NCBI GenBank assembly: GCA_018814305.1
Contig: JAHJAA010000022.1
Location: 119,515-183,514 of the forward strand
Direction: 5' to 3'
Source of the DNA: Pseudomonadota bacterium
GTDB lineage: Bacteria; Desulfobacterota; Desulfobulbia; Desulfobulbales; JAGXFP01
Length of the DNA stretch: 64,000 nucleotides
Position numbers and translations under genes: made by a program. Within the stretch, counting starts at the first letter, position 1. Every line of letters starts with the position of its first letter. The notes beneath the pieces are model-generated. The model was given only the letters and a program-made list of their open reading frames with translations. It did no database searches and was not told the DNA's origin. Shown piece by piece: positions 17,701 to 27,119 of this stretch.

Positions 17701-18162
17701 GACCTGAAAGAAACTCCGCTCATAAGGCGAATACTCAAATGACGAGGTGGGGAGAGGTTCCCCTGTTCGAATGTTCGTAACTCGTTTGTTCGTAAATCGA
17801 AGGTTCGCTGTTTCAAAGGACATACTTGCTCAGAATAAAAATCCATATCCAGGTCCTTCTCGAAGAGGCGGAGTCTGTTCTACTGAATTTGATTTGCAGG
17901 CACTAAAAATTTTTTCGTCGTTAACTCCCCTCTCAATTTTCATGTTTCTTTAATTTTCCGACAATTTTCCAGCTTGACCAGACTTTCTCCATCCCCATAG
18001 AATAAGAAAAACTTCATGAGGATACTTTGAGTTTTGGTTCTTAAAGCCCAGCTCCAGGTGCAGGAATATTTACCGGAGAGACGAAGGATTCCGGGCCTAC
18101 TGCTCATGCCTGCTGGTGATCGACACGTGCACCTGAAGGATCCATCTGAAAGGGGGTTGAAC
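17701..18162. other. Gene-free region upstream of tusA-like gene
   Basis: About 460 bp without a convincing gene. Repeated TTCG-containing words occur at 17765-17815, including GTTCGTAA twice. CAGGTGCA (18055-18062) is inversely repeated as TGCACCTG (18128-18135) shortly before the tusA-like gene and could be part of a leader structure. No named motif was recognised. Confidence 0.35.
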
Positions 18163-18387
18163 ATGGCCTACGACAAAGAGATCAACGTGACCGGCAAGGC
18201 ATGCCCCATGCCGCTGATCACCCTGGCCCGGGAGGTCCGTACTCTGGAGAAAGGCCAAACGGTGCAGATCACCGGCAACGACCCCATTTTTGAAGAATCC
18301 ATTGTTGAATTCTGCCGTGAAGGATGTCACGAAATTCTAGAGACAACCCGTGAGGGAAGAACCATCAGCATGGCGATCAAGGTTTGA
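18163..18387 (+). CDS. tusA: TusA/SirA-family sulfur-carrier protein
   Basis: The protein has 74 residues. GGGGG lies 6 bp before the ATG. The small alpha/beta protein has the signature TGKACPMPLI: Cys14 is the persulfide-carrying residue of TusA, YeeD and YedF-type carriers, and the CPxP motif is intact. In E. coli TusA passes sulfur to tRNA thiolation; in sulfur-metabolising bacteria TusA works with DsrE-type proteins in cytoplasmic sulfur trafficking. It is followed 33 bp later by a DsrE2-like gene, so the second role is more likely here. Gene symbol given for the family; orthology to E. coli tusA is not claimed. Confidence 0.85.
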   Translation: MAYDKEINVTGKACPMPLITLAREVRTLEKGQTVQITGNDPIFEESIVEFCREGCHEILETTREGRTISMAIKV

Positions 18388-18420
18388 CCGGAGCGAAAAT
18401 TTTACTGCTGAGAGGACCAG

Positions 18421-18951
18421 ATGGCCAACAAAAAAGCGACGATTCTGCTGCAGAGCGGCGAACTCGATAAGGCGTTGAGTGCCTTTATTTTTGCCAACGG
18501 ATACGCCTCTTTGGGGATTGAAGTGAAGATGTGGTTCATGATCTGGGGGTACAACTGTCTCAAAAAACGAAAGAGCTGGTTCTCGTTCCGGCGTAAATAT
18601 GACCCGGTGCGGGAAAGTGGTTACCGGGTATTGGAGACCGACAATATCCTCCAGCCCATGGTCGAGATGCTCAACCGCGGCGGGGTCAATCATCTGCCCA
18701 TGTCCCGCCTTAACCTGCTGGGACTTGGCCCGATCCTGTTCAACAAGATGCTGAAGAGAAAAGGCATTATGGGGCTGGAGGAACTGATCAGGAGCGCCGA
18801 GGATCTTGGGGTCAAATTCAAAATGTGCCAGATCTGCTTTGATGCCCTGGGCATAAGTGTTGATGACTTGATCGTGCCGAATGTCGAGGTCAAGGGGGTC
18901 GCCGAGTACGCAAGAGACACTATGGAAGCCCACGTCAATTTGTTCATCTGA
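18421..18951 (+). CDS. DsrE2-type (DsrE/DsrF-like) protein
   Basis: The protein has 176 residues. GAGAGGA precedes the ATG. The N-terminus KKATILLQSGELDKALSAFI and the helix after it are typical of DsrE/DsrF/DrsH-like proteins, and a membrane-like hydrophobic patch (VKMWFMIWGY) fits the DsrE2 subgroup. The C-terminal part has KMCQICFDALGIS, where the conserved active-site Cys of the group is expected. DsrE2 proteins are found next to TusA and rhodanese genes and take part in sulfur transfer. It is in an operon with the TusA-like gene and probably the histidine kinase 18 bp downstream. Confidence 0.8.
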   Translation: MANKKATILLQSGELDKALSAFIFANGYASLGIEVKMWFMIWGYNCLKKRKSWFSFRRKYDPVRESGYRVLETDNILQPMVEMLNRGGVNHLPMSRLNLLGLGPILFNKMLKRKGIMGLEELIRSAEDLGVKFKMCQICFDALGISVDDLIVPNVEVKGVAEYARDTMEAHVNLFI

Positions 18952-18968
18952 ACACCGGAACTCACCCC

Positions 18969-21560
18969 ATGGATCAACCCGATCGATTGAACTCTGCCGA
19001 GACCATTGCCCGCCTGCAGGAAGAGAACCGCAAGCTGCGGGACGCCTTGGAAACCAGCGATTGCGGCAGGGCACTGCTCCGGCAAGAGGAAGAATTTTCG
19101 CGCCTGTTATCGGTCAGCAAAAGGATTGTTTCCGAACTGGATGTGGCCAAGGTCTTTGAGCTGGTGGCCGACAACGCCCGCCAGATCGTTGATGCCGATC
19201 TGGTAATCGTGCCAATGCTTAACGAAAATCGTGACCGATATACCTATGTTGCGGCATCAGGGGTGGATGGGGAGTTGGTCTGCGGCACCAGTCACAAGAC
19301 CACTGTCGGCATGTGCGGGTGGGTCCTGCAGCATGAACGGAGTTTACTTTTTGGCGAAAAAAGCCCGCACTGGATGGAGGAGAAGACCCCCTGGGAGGCC
19401 GGTCAACAATCGGCGGTCCTCGTTCCCCTTTTTGGTCGGGAAGGGATTATCGGCGGTTTATCAGCCCTTGGCAAACAAGGGGGGGGCGCCTTTACCCTCC
19501 ATGATCTTGATCTGCTGACGATCTTTGCCAATCAGGTAAGCAATGCTATTGAAAATGCACTCCTGTTCCAGCAGCGCCTGCTGTTCGAGCAGGGGCTTCA
19601 GGAAATCAATGAATGCTTCCTGTCGTTTGGGGTTGACCCCCTGGAAAATATCAAGGCCATCACCCAAACAACCGGAAAGATCCTGAATGCCGACTGCGCC
19701 CTCTATAATAGGAAAGATGGCGATCTGCTGAGGACCATGGCCGGCTGGCATCTGCTGCCGGACATGCCGCTCCTGGACACCGGTAAAGGCCACCTCTGTT
19801 TTGATGCGATCAAACGGGGGGGGAACCAGCCGATGATTGTGGAAAATCTGCAGGATACCCACTATGCCGACAGCGACCCCAATGTAAAAAAATACGGATT
19901 GAACCTCTATGTCGGTTATCCGGTGGGCTCTGCCGGTCAACCACCAATGGCCTCGCTCTGCGCGGTCTTTCAGCAAACAACAGAAATCACCTCCTATCAA
20001 CTCAGTCTGTTCCGCGTGCTGGGTAAGGCTGCGGCGGTGGAAGAGGAACGTTTCCAGGCTGACCTTGCCTTACGAGCCTCTGAAACACGCTTCCGGACCA
20101 TGATCGAGAATGCGTCCATCGGCATCCTCGCCTCCAATAGCCTCACCGGCCAATTTCACTATGCCAATCAGGTCATCTGCCGGATGCTCGGATACCAGGA
20201 AAGCGAGCTCCTGGCGAAGGATATCCGGGCCATTCATCCGGAAGAGGAGTTGGCAAAGGTCGAACGGGCCTTTGCCGGGCAAGAGGAGATTCAGACTCGA
20301 TGCCTGCGCCGGGACGGAACCCAATTCTCCGTCGATATCAAACCCATCGAGATGAACCTGGATGGGATCCCCTGTCTGGTGGGATTCTTTACCGATATCA
20401 CCGAACGGCATCTTTTAGAGGTGGAGCGCCTCAAAACCCAGAAGCTTGAGGCGGTGGGCAAACTGGCCGGTGGCATCGCCCATGATTTCAACAATCTCCT
20501 CCAGGCGATCTTTGGATTTATCTACATGGCCAAAGTAAGCATGGACCCCAAGGAAAACGCCTTTGCCATGCTCGAACAGGCTGAGAGTTCGCTCAAACAA
20601 TCGGTGAGCCTGACCACCCAGCTCCTGACCTTTTCCAAGGGAGGAAAACCGGTCAAAAAGCTGATGAAACTACAGCCGGTAATTGAGAATTCCACCAGAT
20701 TCATGCTGAGCGGGTCCCGATCCGAATTCCAGGTGAACATCCCAGCGGATCTCTGGTTGACCGAAGTGGATGAAGGACAGCTCGGCCAGGTAATCCAGAA
20801 CATCGTGCTCAATGCGGATCAGGCCATGCCCAAGGGGGGCTCGGTCATTGTTACGGCAGAGAATGTGGCTGGAAACGGCCTCGATTACCCCCCCGGGCTT
20901 TCCCCTGGTGATTATGTCATGATCTCGATTGCCGACACCGGGAGCGGCATTCCGCAAGAGCATATCGACCGGATCTTTGACCCCTATTTCACCACCAAGG
21001 AAAAAGGCAACGGCCTGGGTCTGGCAACCTCCTTCTCCGTTGCCAGAAACCATGGCGGCACCATCACCGTCGTCTCGAAACCGGGAGAGGGCAGCACCTT
21101 CCGGATCTATCTGCCCGCCAGCCCCGAAGCGCCCCGGACAGTGACTGCACCCGAGCCTGTAACGATGCCACAGAAATCCGGCACGGTATTGCGGGTACTG
21201 GTGATGGACGATGAGGAATCCTTAAGGAACCTGTGTAGCCGACTACTCACCTTGCTCGGCCATGGGGCGGAAATGACCTGCCATGGCCAGGAAACCCTGG
21301 ACACCTATCAGGCAGCCAAGGCTGCCGGAACCCCATTCGATATTGTCATTCTGGATCTCACGATCCGGGGCGGTATGGGAGGCTTGGAAACCCTCCAAAA
21401 ACTCCTGGAAATCGACCCTGACGTCAAGGCGGTGGTCTCCAGTGGATATTCAGACGATGATGCAATGGCAGAACATCTTACCCATGGTTTCAAGGCATGT
21501 CTGATGAAACCCTATGGCCTGAAAGAATTACGGGACACCCTGAATTCCTTGATGGAATAG
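18969..21560 (+). CDS. Hybrid histidine kinase, GAF-GAF-PAS-HisKA-HATPase-REC
   Basis: The protein has 863 residues and no membrane helix, so it is cytoplasmic. Order: coiled-coil start (about 10-45), GAF (about 50-200), a second GAF-like domain (about 210-365), PAS (about 375-490), HisKA with phospho-acceptor motif AGGIAHDFNNLLQ, HATPase with N-box (QNIVLNADQAM), G1 (IADTGSGIP) and G2 (GNGLGLATSFSVARNHGG), and a C-terminal receiver with VMDDEES, phosphorylatable ILDLTI and KPYGLKEL. HDFNN places it with the NtrB-like/HPK4 kinases common in Desulfobacterota. It lies 18 bp after the DsrE2 gene and 39 bp before the next kinase, suggesting one transcription unit. The signal is unknown; sulfur state is a context-based guess. 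Confidence 0.88.
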   Translation: MDQPDRLNSAETIARLQEENRKLRDALETSDCGRALLRQEEEFSRLLSVSKRIVSELDVAKVFELVADNARQIVDADLVIVPMLNENRDRYTYVAASGVDGELVCGTSHKTTVGMCGWVLQHERSLLFGEKSPHWMEEKTPWEAGQQSAVLVPLFGREGIIGGLSALGKQGGGAFTLHDLDLLTIFANQVSNAIENALLFQQRLLFEQGLQEINECFLSFGVDPLENIKAITQTTGKILNADCALYNRKDGDLLRTMAGWHLLPDMPLLDTGKGHLCFDAIKRGGNQPMIVENLQDTHYADSDPNVKKYGLNLYVGYPVGSAGQPPMASLCAVFQQTTEITSYQLSLFRVLGKAAAVEEERFQADLALRASETRFRTMIENASIGILASNSLTGQFHYANQVICRMLGYQESELLAKDIRAIHPEEELAKVERAFAGQEEIQTRCLRRDGTQFSVDIKPIEMNLDGIPCLVGFFTDITERHLLEVERLKTQKLEAVGKLAGGIAHDFNNLLQAIFGFIYMAKVSMDPKENAFAMLEQAESSLKQSVSLTTQLLTFSKGGKPVKKLMKLQPVIENSTRFMLSGSRSEFQVNIPADLWLTEVDEGQLGQVIQNIVLNADQAMPKGGSVIVTAENVAGNGLDYPPGLSPGDYVMISIADTGSGIPQEHIDRIFDPYFTTKEKGNGLGLATSFSVARNHGGTITVVSKPGEGSTFRIYLPASPEAPRTVTAPEPVTMPQKSGTVLRVLVMDDEESLRNLCSRLLTLLGHGAEMTCHGQETLDTYQAAKAAGTPFDIVILDLTIRGGMGGLETLQKLLEIDPDVKAVVSSGYSDDDAMAEHLTHGFKACLMKPYGLKELRDTLNSLME

Positions 21561-21599
21561 CCTGTCCCGGCGCTCCTGATTAACCTGTTGGAATACATT

Positions 21600-23090
21600 A
21601 TGAAAATTCTCATCATTGACGATAGCCGTTCTGTTCGCGGTGCCCTACGGAGTACCCTCGAGAAAAAAGGGTATGAGGTTATCGAGGCCCGGGACGGCCA
21701 GGAAGGAGTTGCGCTTTGCCGTGACTCGATGCCCGATCTGATTACCATGGATGTACAGATGCCGAACATGGATGGATTTGAAGCCGCCGCCGAGATTCGG
21801 AAACTCGAGGGCGGCACCGTTCCCCCGATCATTTTTGTCACCGGCAAGGATTCCATGGAGGACCGGGAGCGAGGGTTCAGCCTGGGCGCGGCCGACTTTA
21901 TTTCCAAGAATACCCCCACGCCCTGGCTGGAAGTGGGTCACGTCGTTGACCGGATTCTACGCTTCGACCACCAGTTTACCGGTCGGTCTGTTCTGGTGTT
22001 CACCCCCGACCAGCTGACTGCCATGACGGTCAACACTATCCTCAATCAAAAAGACATGAAGGTCATCTCCGTTGCCCTGGCGGCAGACGTCTTACCAACG
22101 GCAGCCAACATCAACCAGGAGATCGATCTGGTGCTTCTTGACCTCCGGGGCGGGATCTCAGTTGTAACCGGCCTGATCAAATCTCTCCGGCAGAAGGCCG
22201 GGCTCGGCCTTATCCCCTTTATTATCCTCTGCCAGCCCGAAGACCGGCCAAATCTGCTTGAATTCTTCCGAATCGGCGCTTCCGACTATATCACCATCCC
22301 CTTTGCCAAAGAAGAACTACTGGCCCGGGTCAGGGGTCATCTGGACCGGATTGCCATGGTGAGAGAGCTGGGAATGAATGTGCAGGAGCTTGAGCGCCTA
22401 AGCAAGCTTCGTGATGAATTCCTCGCCGTCACCTCCCATGACCTCAAGTCACCCTTGACCGCAATCTTGGGATGCTGCCAACTCCTGCAGTTGGAACAAA
22501 CCATTACGGGAACGAACCGGGAGTGTCTGACCAACATCTTCTCTTCATCACAGTTCATGCTGCAACTTATCAACGATATCGTTGAGGTCGGGCGTAACGC
22601 CGCCGGCAACAGCGAGGTTGAACCCATCCCGCTCCACTTAACCCCTCTCCTCCAATTTGCAATTTCCAGTCAGATGCTCAGCGCGCAACAGAAAGGGATC
22701 AACCTAGATACAGGTAAAGTCACGGGGGAGCCGATGATTGCCGGCGACCGCAATCATTTGCTGCGAATCTTCAACAACCTGCTCTCCAATGCGGTCAAGT
22801 TCACCCTGCCAGGCGGCACCGTGACAATAGCGGTGCAGGACCACGACGGGGAGGTCGACATCATTATTCGCGATACCGGGATCGGGATACCCGCCGCCAT
22901 GCTGCCATCCCTCTTCGACCAATTCTCAAAAACTTCCAGGCGTGGAACCGCCGGGGAGCCCGGCACCGGTCTAGGCCTGTCCATTGTCAAGCAACTGGTT
23001 GAAAGGCATAACGGCACCATCGCTGTAGAAAGCGAAGTGGAAAAAGGAACCACCTTCCGAGTATGCTTTCCATTATACCGCTCCACTTGA
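21600..23090 (+). CDS. REC-REC-HisKA-HATPase histidine kinase
   Basis: The protein has 496 residues. It starts at MKILIIDDSRSVRG (the TTG four codons upstream is less likely). The first receiver (1-120) has the DD pair, phospho-Asp in ITMDVQMPNMDG and a Lys in FISKN. The second receiver-like domain (about 128-250) has lost the acidic pair (VFTPDQLT) but keeps an Asp in VLLDLRG, so it may be partly inactive. HisKA has LAVTSHDLKSPLTAILG and HATPase has FNNLLSNAVKF, RDTGIGIP and GTGLGLSIVKQLV. The transmitter is intact, whereas the inputs are receivers: the protein likely reads phosphorylation from another kinase, perhaps the preceding one, as part of a relay. No membrane helices. Confidence 0.85.
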   Translation: MKILIIDDSRSVRGALRSTLEKKGYEVIEARDGQEGVALCRDSMPDLITMDVQMPNMDGFEAAAEIRKLEGGTVPPIIFVTGKDSMEDRERGFSLGAADFISKNTPTPWLEVGHVVDRILRFDHQFTGRSVLVFTPDQLTAMTVNTILNQKDMKVISVALAADVLPTAANINQEIDLVLLDLRGGISVVTGLIKSLRQKAGLGLIPFIILCQPEDRPNLLEFFRIGASDYITIPFAKEELLARVRGHLDRIAMVRELGMNVQELERLSKLRDEFLAVTSHDLKSPLTAILGCCQLLQLEQTITGTNRECLTNIFSSSQFMLQLINDIVEVGRNAAGNSEVEPIPLHLTPLLQFAISSQMLSAQQKGINLDTGKVTGEPMIAGDRNHLLRIFNNLLSNAVKFTLPGGTVTIAVQDHDGEVDIIIRDTGIGIPAAMLPSLFDQFSKTSRRGTAGEPGTGLGLSIVKQLVERHNGTIAVESEVEKGTTFRVCFPLYRST

Positions 23091-23178
23091 TCGAAAAATA
23101 TTTTCAGTGATGGAATTTTATTTTGGGTTGTGAACCCATGAGAGTAACAGCCAATTGTATCTCCCCCCGCAGGTGACT

Positions 23179-23523
23179 ATGATTCTCCTCGCCAAGGTCA
23201 GTTTCCCGCAAACCAGTGTAAAAAAAGCAGCGCAAGCATATAGCAGCCTGCCGAAACTACCTGCCACCGTCCACAGAATCGGACCATTTTTCAAAGTTGA
23301 GCCGGACCAGGATATTGAAGTAATTACCATCTATGAGGCCCAGGGTACGATCTGGCCTGAATTGAAAAAATACATTGATAAACGGTTCCAGACCTTCGCC
23401 GATATTCCAGGATTTTCGCTCACCCTGACGAAGGGTCTGAAAATGGACAAAGCCATTGAGCAATTCAATGCCATCCAGCGTCAAGCCCAAAAGGACACAA
23501 CCTTATCGAATTATGCTGAGTGA
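23179..23523 (+). CDS. Small protein of unknown function
   Basis: The protein has 114 residues. It starts at MILLAKVSFPQTSVKKAAQA, with AGGTG just upstream; the longer form from 23155 is less likely. It has alternating strand-helix-strand sequence (PATVHRIGPFFKVEP, DIEVITIYEA, then a helix and a Phe-rich FADIPGFSLTLTKG) that suggests a ferredoxin-like alpha/beta fold of the stress-responsive dimeric barrel kind. No signal peptide and no Cys. I do not recognise a family. It follows the two kinase genes by 88 bp and precedes another kinase gene. Confidence 0.5.
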   Translation: MILLAKVSFPQTSVKKAAQAYSSLPKLPATVHRIGPFFKVEPDQDIEVITIYEAQGTIWPELKKYIDKRFQTFADIPGFSLTLTKGLKMDKAIEQFNAIQRQAQKDTTLSNYAE

Positions 23524-23716
23524 GGACCGTGCCGATCTCTTCCATGAGGGTATTACGCTTCAGCCCAATATGATTGAGAAACATCAATTGTTTCACGAGA
23601 TTTTTTTGGGTTACGCAAATACGAATATAGAGTAATAGTAACAATTACCGATTGCACCATAAGAAATATTCCATCTTAAGTCCAAAATACACCTCCCCCG
23701 TGGGGAAAAACCCTCC

Positions 23717-25753
23717 ATGCAAAAATTGCTCAAACTTTTTGACTCTTCACCACAAGGGACAATTTTCACCAATCATCTGGATCTCATTATTCGGTGGAAC
23801 CCTGCCGCCGAAGCTATTTTTGGCATACCCAGCCAAGAGGCCCTGGGCAGAAAGCTCTCGGACATCATAGCGAAACAGGGAATGGGCATCATTGACCGCT
23901 GGGAGAAAGGGCTCGAAGAGAGCGATTTTCATTTATTGGGGGAGATCGTCAGCCGGAGTGGAGAACGCCATCTGATTGAGTTTATAATCAGCCATGGCGT
24001 TGATGAACATGGCGATGGATTCAAAATCGTCTTTGCCAACGATATTTCTCACCATTGGTTCCGCAATGGTCAGTTACAAAAGGTCGTAAGCCTGGAAACA
24101 ACCATTAATATCGTGAATACGATCCTGCAAGTGACCATGCAGGATACTGCTTTCAAGCAGAAACTAGAGATGGTCTTGGATCTGATCCTTACCATCCCAC
24201 GCCTGAAAATCCTTCCCATGGGTGCGATCCTCCTGGCCGGAAAAAACCCCTTTCATTTAAAATTGAAAGTTCATAAGGGCCTGACGATGGAACATGTGGA
24301 AGCCTGCAGTATAGTTCCGGAAAACACCTGCTATTGCGGAAAAGCCGCTGCTGAAGAACGGGTAACCTATGAGGGGAATTTTCTCCTCCCGCCGGGGTGG
24401 GATGATGCCCCCTGTCGCAAACTGTATCCGGAGGCTGTCCATTACTCCGTCCCGATCAAATCCTCGTTTCGCCTGATGGGCGTTCTGGTCCTCTTTCTAG
24501 AACGCCCACTGACCAAGGACCACCCGGAAATTGAGACCATGATGGCCTTGGCGAATATCCTCAGTGGTGTCATCGAGAGAGAAGAGTTGCTTAGGGAGCA
24601 GGAAGACCTTATTACCCACCTGAAGGGGGTCAATACCAGTCTTCAAGATGAAAAAAAGTTTTCCGAATCGGTTATTTCCAGCCTGATCATCGGGTTACTG
24701 ATCCTTGATCCCACGGAAAAAATAATCGCCTGCAACCCAACAGGTCGACAAATTCTCAGTAAATTTTTCCCCGTTGAACTCGAAGGGAAAACCATATCCG
24801 AAATTGTGGGAGAAGAGCTGGCCGAAGCCTTTCTGGGCAATCAAGTCGCCATTGCCCAGGACACAGCACCCCGCAAGAGTGTAAATTTTATCAGCCCGAC
24901 CGGGGAAATCAGGCTCATCGAATATATTTCGTTCCCCCGCTGGGACAGTGCCGGCAATTCATTAGGGACGATCATCTGTTTCACCGATATTACCGAAGCG
25001 GATCGACTCCATAAAAAACTGGAGAAAATGAATCGTTTCAGTACCATTGCGGAAATTGCCTCAGCCGTTGCCCATGAGGTCCGGAATCCCCTGGCGGGGA
25101 TAAAAGCCCTGGCCCAAGGTGTCGAAGCCGGCCTTGATCCTCAAGACAATAAACGAGAACCTCTCGGTCGAATATCCAAACAAGTTGATCGACTGAATAC
25201 CCTCTTATCCGACTTTTTCACCTATGCTCGACCGCCAAAACCCCGGAAAAAGTTAATCGACCTGACTGAAATCATTGAAAATGTTACTCATTTAATCCAC
25301 TCCAGGGCTCAGAAAATCAATGTTTCAATCAAGAATATGCTGCCCTTGGCACTTCCGGAGGTTTCCGTGGACGCCCATCAGATGCAGCAGGTATTTCTCA
25401 ATATTTTCCTGAATGCGCTGGATGCCTTAAACGGACCGGGGACTATTGAGATCACCGCCGAGGAAACCGCTCTTAACCCAGGCAACTACAGCCGAGAGCG
25501 CTTTCCGGGGATCAACGAAGAGGAACCCTTACTGGCCCTAAAAATCAGTGATTCCGGTCCGGGAATCGCCCCCGAGATCCTGGAGAACCTTTTTGAACCT
25601 TTTTTTACAACCAAGACAACGGGATCAGGGCTTGGGCTCTCCATCGTCCTCCGCATCATGAAGGGACATCAGGCAAACATCTATGTGGAATCCATCGTGA
25701 ACCAGGGATCCAATTTTTTCCTTTTTTTCAAAATTGACCAGTCACTCAAATAA
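23717..25753 (+). CDS. Soluble PAS/GAF-type sensor histidine kinase (NtrB-like transmitter)
   Basis: The protein has 678 residues and no membrane helices. Order: PAS (about 5-120, ending in VFANDISHH), a Cys-containing GAF-like domain (about 150-300, with CSIVPENTCYCGKAAAEE), short coiled coil, second PAS (about 315-435), HisKA with SAVAHEVRNPLAGIKALAQG, and HATPase with FLNIFLNALDALNG, ISDSGPGIAP and GSGLGLSIVLRIMKGH. The HEVRNP box marks an NtrB/AtoS-type transmitter. The CYCG pair in the GAF domain could sense redox state or bind a metal or cluster (speculative). The next gene, 33 bp downstream, encodes its probable receiver partner. Confidence 0.85.
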   Translation: MQKLLKLFDSSPQGTIFTNHLDLIIRWNPAAEAIFGIPSQEALGRKLSDIIAKQGMGIIDRWEKGLEESDFHLLGEIVSRSGERHLIEFIISHGVDEHGDGFKIVFANDISHHWFRNGQLQKVVSLETTINIVNTILQVTMQDTAFKQKLEMVLDLILTIPRLKILPMGAILLAGKNPFHLKLKVHKGLTMEHVEACSIVPENTCYCGKAAAEERVTYEGNFLLPPGWDDAPCRKLYPEAVHYSVPIKSSFRLMGVLVLFLERPLTKDHPEIETMMALANILSGVIEREELLREQEDLITHLKGVNTSLQDEKKFSESVISSLIIGLLILDPTEKIIACNPTGRQILSKFFPVELEGKTISEIVGEELAEAFLGNQVAIAQDTAPRKSVNFISPTGEIRLIEYISFPRWDSAGNSLGTIICFTDITEADRLHKKLEKMNRFSTIAEIASAVAHEVRNPLAGIKALAQGVEAGLDPQDNKREPLGRISKQVDRLNTLLSDFFTYARPPKPRKKLIDLTEIIENVTHLIHSRAQKINVSIKNMLPLALPEVSVDAHQMQQVFLNIFLNALDALNGPGTIEITAEETALNPGNYSRERFPGINEEEPLLALKISDSGPGIAPEILENLFEPFFTTKTTGSGLGLSIVLRIMKGHQANIYVESIVNQGSNFFLFFKIDQSLK

Positions 25754-25786
25754 AAGATTAATCCAGACACCTTTTCGGAGGACTTG

Positions 25787-26935
25787 ATGGGCAAAAAAAA
25801 ACGCTTACAAAATATCCTGATCGTCGATGACGAGGAAACTATCCTCTGGTCGCTAAATGAGTATCTGGTCAATGATCAACTCTCAGCCAAGGTAATCACG
25901 GCTTCTTCCGGAGAAGATGCCCTGGCAACCCTTGCTCGCCTGCGAATTGATCTGGTCATTACCGATATCAAAATGCCAGGGATCAGTGGAATCGAACTTT
26001 TAATGGAAATCAAAAATCGGTTCCCCCAAATTCCAGTTATTGTGATGACCGCGTTCCCGTCTTCGGAATTCAAACGTGAAGTTACCCTCAAGGGAGGGCT
26101 CTCTTTCGTTGAAAAACCTTTTGACATCAATGATCTGCGCCATACCGTTATCAATGCCTTACGCGAAGAGAACCAGTTCCGCGGCACCTTGACCGGCATC
26201 AGCCTTGGCGATGTCATCCAGATTAAATGCATGTCAGGAGTAACCGCAGCTCTCCGGGTCAGTGAAGGTGACCGTCAAGGAATCATTTTCTTTCAGAAGG
26301 GTGAAATAATTCATGCCCTCTGTGACCAACTGGATGGAGAGGAGGCCTTTTATGAGATCATGTCTTTCAGCCATGGCATTCTTGATACGGTTCAATTAAC
26401 TGAAATGCCGGAGCAGACCATTTCAATGCCCTGTACCGCCCTTTTAATGGAAGGGTCGCGTCGCCAGGATGAAAAACAGCATCGTGAGCAAAATGACGAT
26501 AATCCAGAACAAACGAAGGCACCTGAGGAGACTGAAAAATCGGCGGGAATAGAAAAGAACGACCAGACGGACGGGTCGCTTTTAGGTACTGCCCTGGAAA
26601 GATTTAAAACCATCAAAGGCTATCAAGCCTCAGTGATTATGGAGAGTACCGGGACAATTATCACAAGGGACGATCCTGCTGCTGGCTACGATTTGGACTT
26701 GGTTGGCACGACGATAAATGATTTCTTCCGCTCGGCTCATTCCCGTTTGGAAAAAACCCCGATGGGAGGATGTCGTGAAATTGTCCTGCAACTGACCAAA
26801 GAAACGATATTATTGCGTTGTCAGTCTCCTGAAAAGGAAACCTCTTATCTGGTGATTGCTCTCTTCAGCACCCTGGCAAACCTGGCAATGGCTAAAATTT
26901 CCATTAAGAAAGTGGTCGAGGATTTAGCGAAATAA
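25787..26935 (+). CDS. Response regulator REC-DUF4388-Roadblock/LC7
   Basis: The protein has 382 residues. GGAGG lies 6 bp before the ATG. An intact receiver comes first (IVDDEETI, VITDIKMPGISG, VMTAF, FVEKPFD). Residues about 130-205 form a DUF4388 domain (FRGTLTGISLGDVIQI...GIIFFQKGEIIHA). A Glu/Lys/Gln-rich flexible linker leads to a C-terminal Roadblock/LC7 domain of about 110 residues (TALERFKTIKGYQASVIMES...). There is no DNA-binding domain, so output is likely through protein contact. Roadblock domains bind MglA-type small GTPases or form dimers, and DUF4388 is abundant in myxobacteria and other delta-lineages. It is paired with the upstream sensor kinase and lies 184 bp before the nitrate-reductase operon. 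A link to nitrate control is positional only. Confidence 0.85.
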   Translation: MGKKKRLQNILIVDDEETILWSLNEYLVNDQLSAKVITASSGEDALATLARLRIDLVITDIKMPGISGIELLMEIKNRFPQIPVIVMTAFPSSEFKREVTLKGGLSFVEKPFDINDLRHTVINALREENQFRGTLTGISLGDVIQIKCMSGVTAALRVSEGDRQGIIFFQKGEIIHALCDQLDGEEAFYEIMSFSHGILDTVQLTEMPEQTISMPCTALLMEGSRRQDEKQHREQNDDNPEQTKAPEETEKSAGIEKNDQTDGSLLGTALERFKTIKGYQASVIMESTGTIITRDDPAAGYDLDLVGTTINDFFRSAHSRLEKTPMGGCREIVLQLTKETILLRCQSPEKETSYLVIALFSTLANLAMAKISIKKVVEDLAK

Positions 26936-27020
26936 GATAGTAAATCGTCCCTTGCTCTGAACATTCCTGCGATCTCAACACTCCAAAAGGAACATATTTA
27001 TTTTTTGATAAAAATAATTT

Positions 27021-27040
27021 TTGCTTTTTCCCGAAAGCAA
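27021..27040. promoter_or_regulatory. Inverted repeat upstream of nap operon
   Basis: TTGCTTT and AAAGCAA are separated by 6 bp in an AT-rich stretch 80 bp before napD. It could be an operator or a weak hairpin after the response-regulator gene. It does not match the FNR box. Confidence 0.3.
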
Positions 27041-27119
27041 TTCATACAATAAATAAAAGGAATCTGAATCACACCACATAGCATTATCACTTGCCGACCG
27101 CTCTGCATATGGAGGAAAC

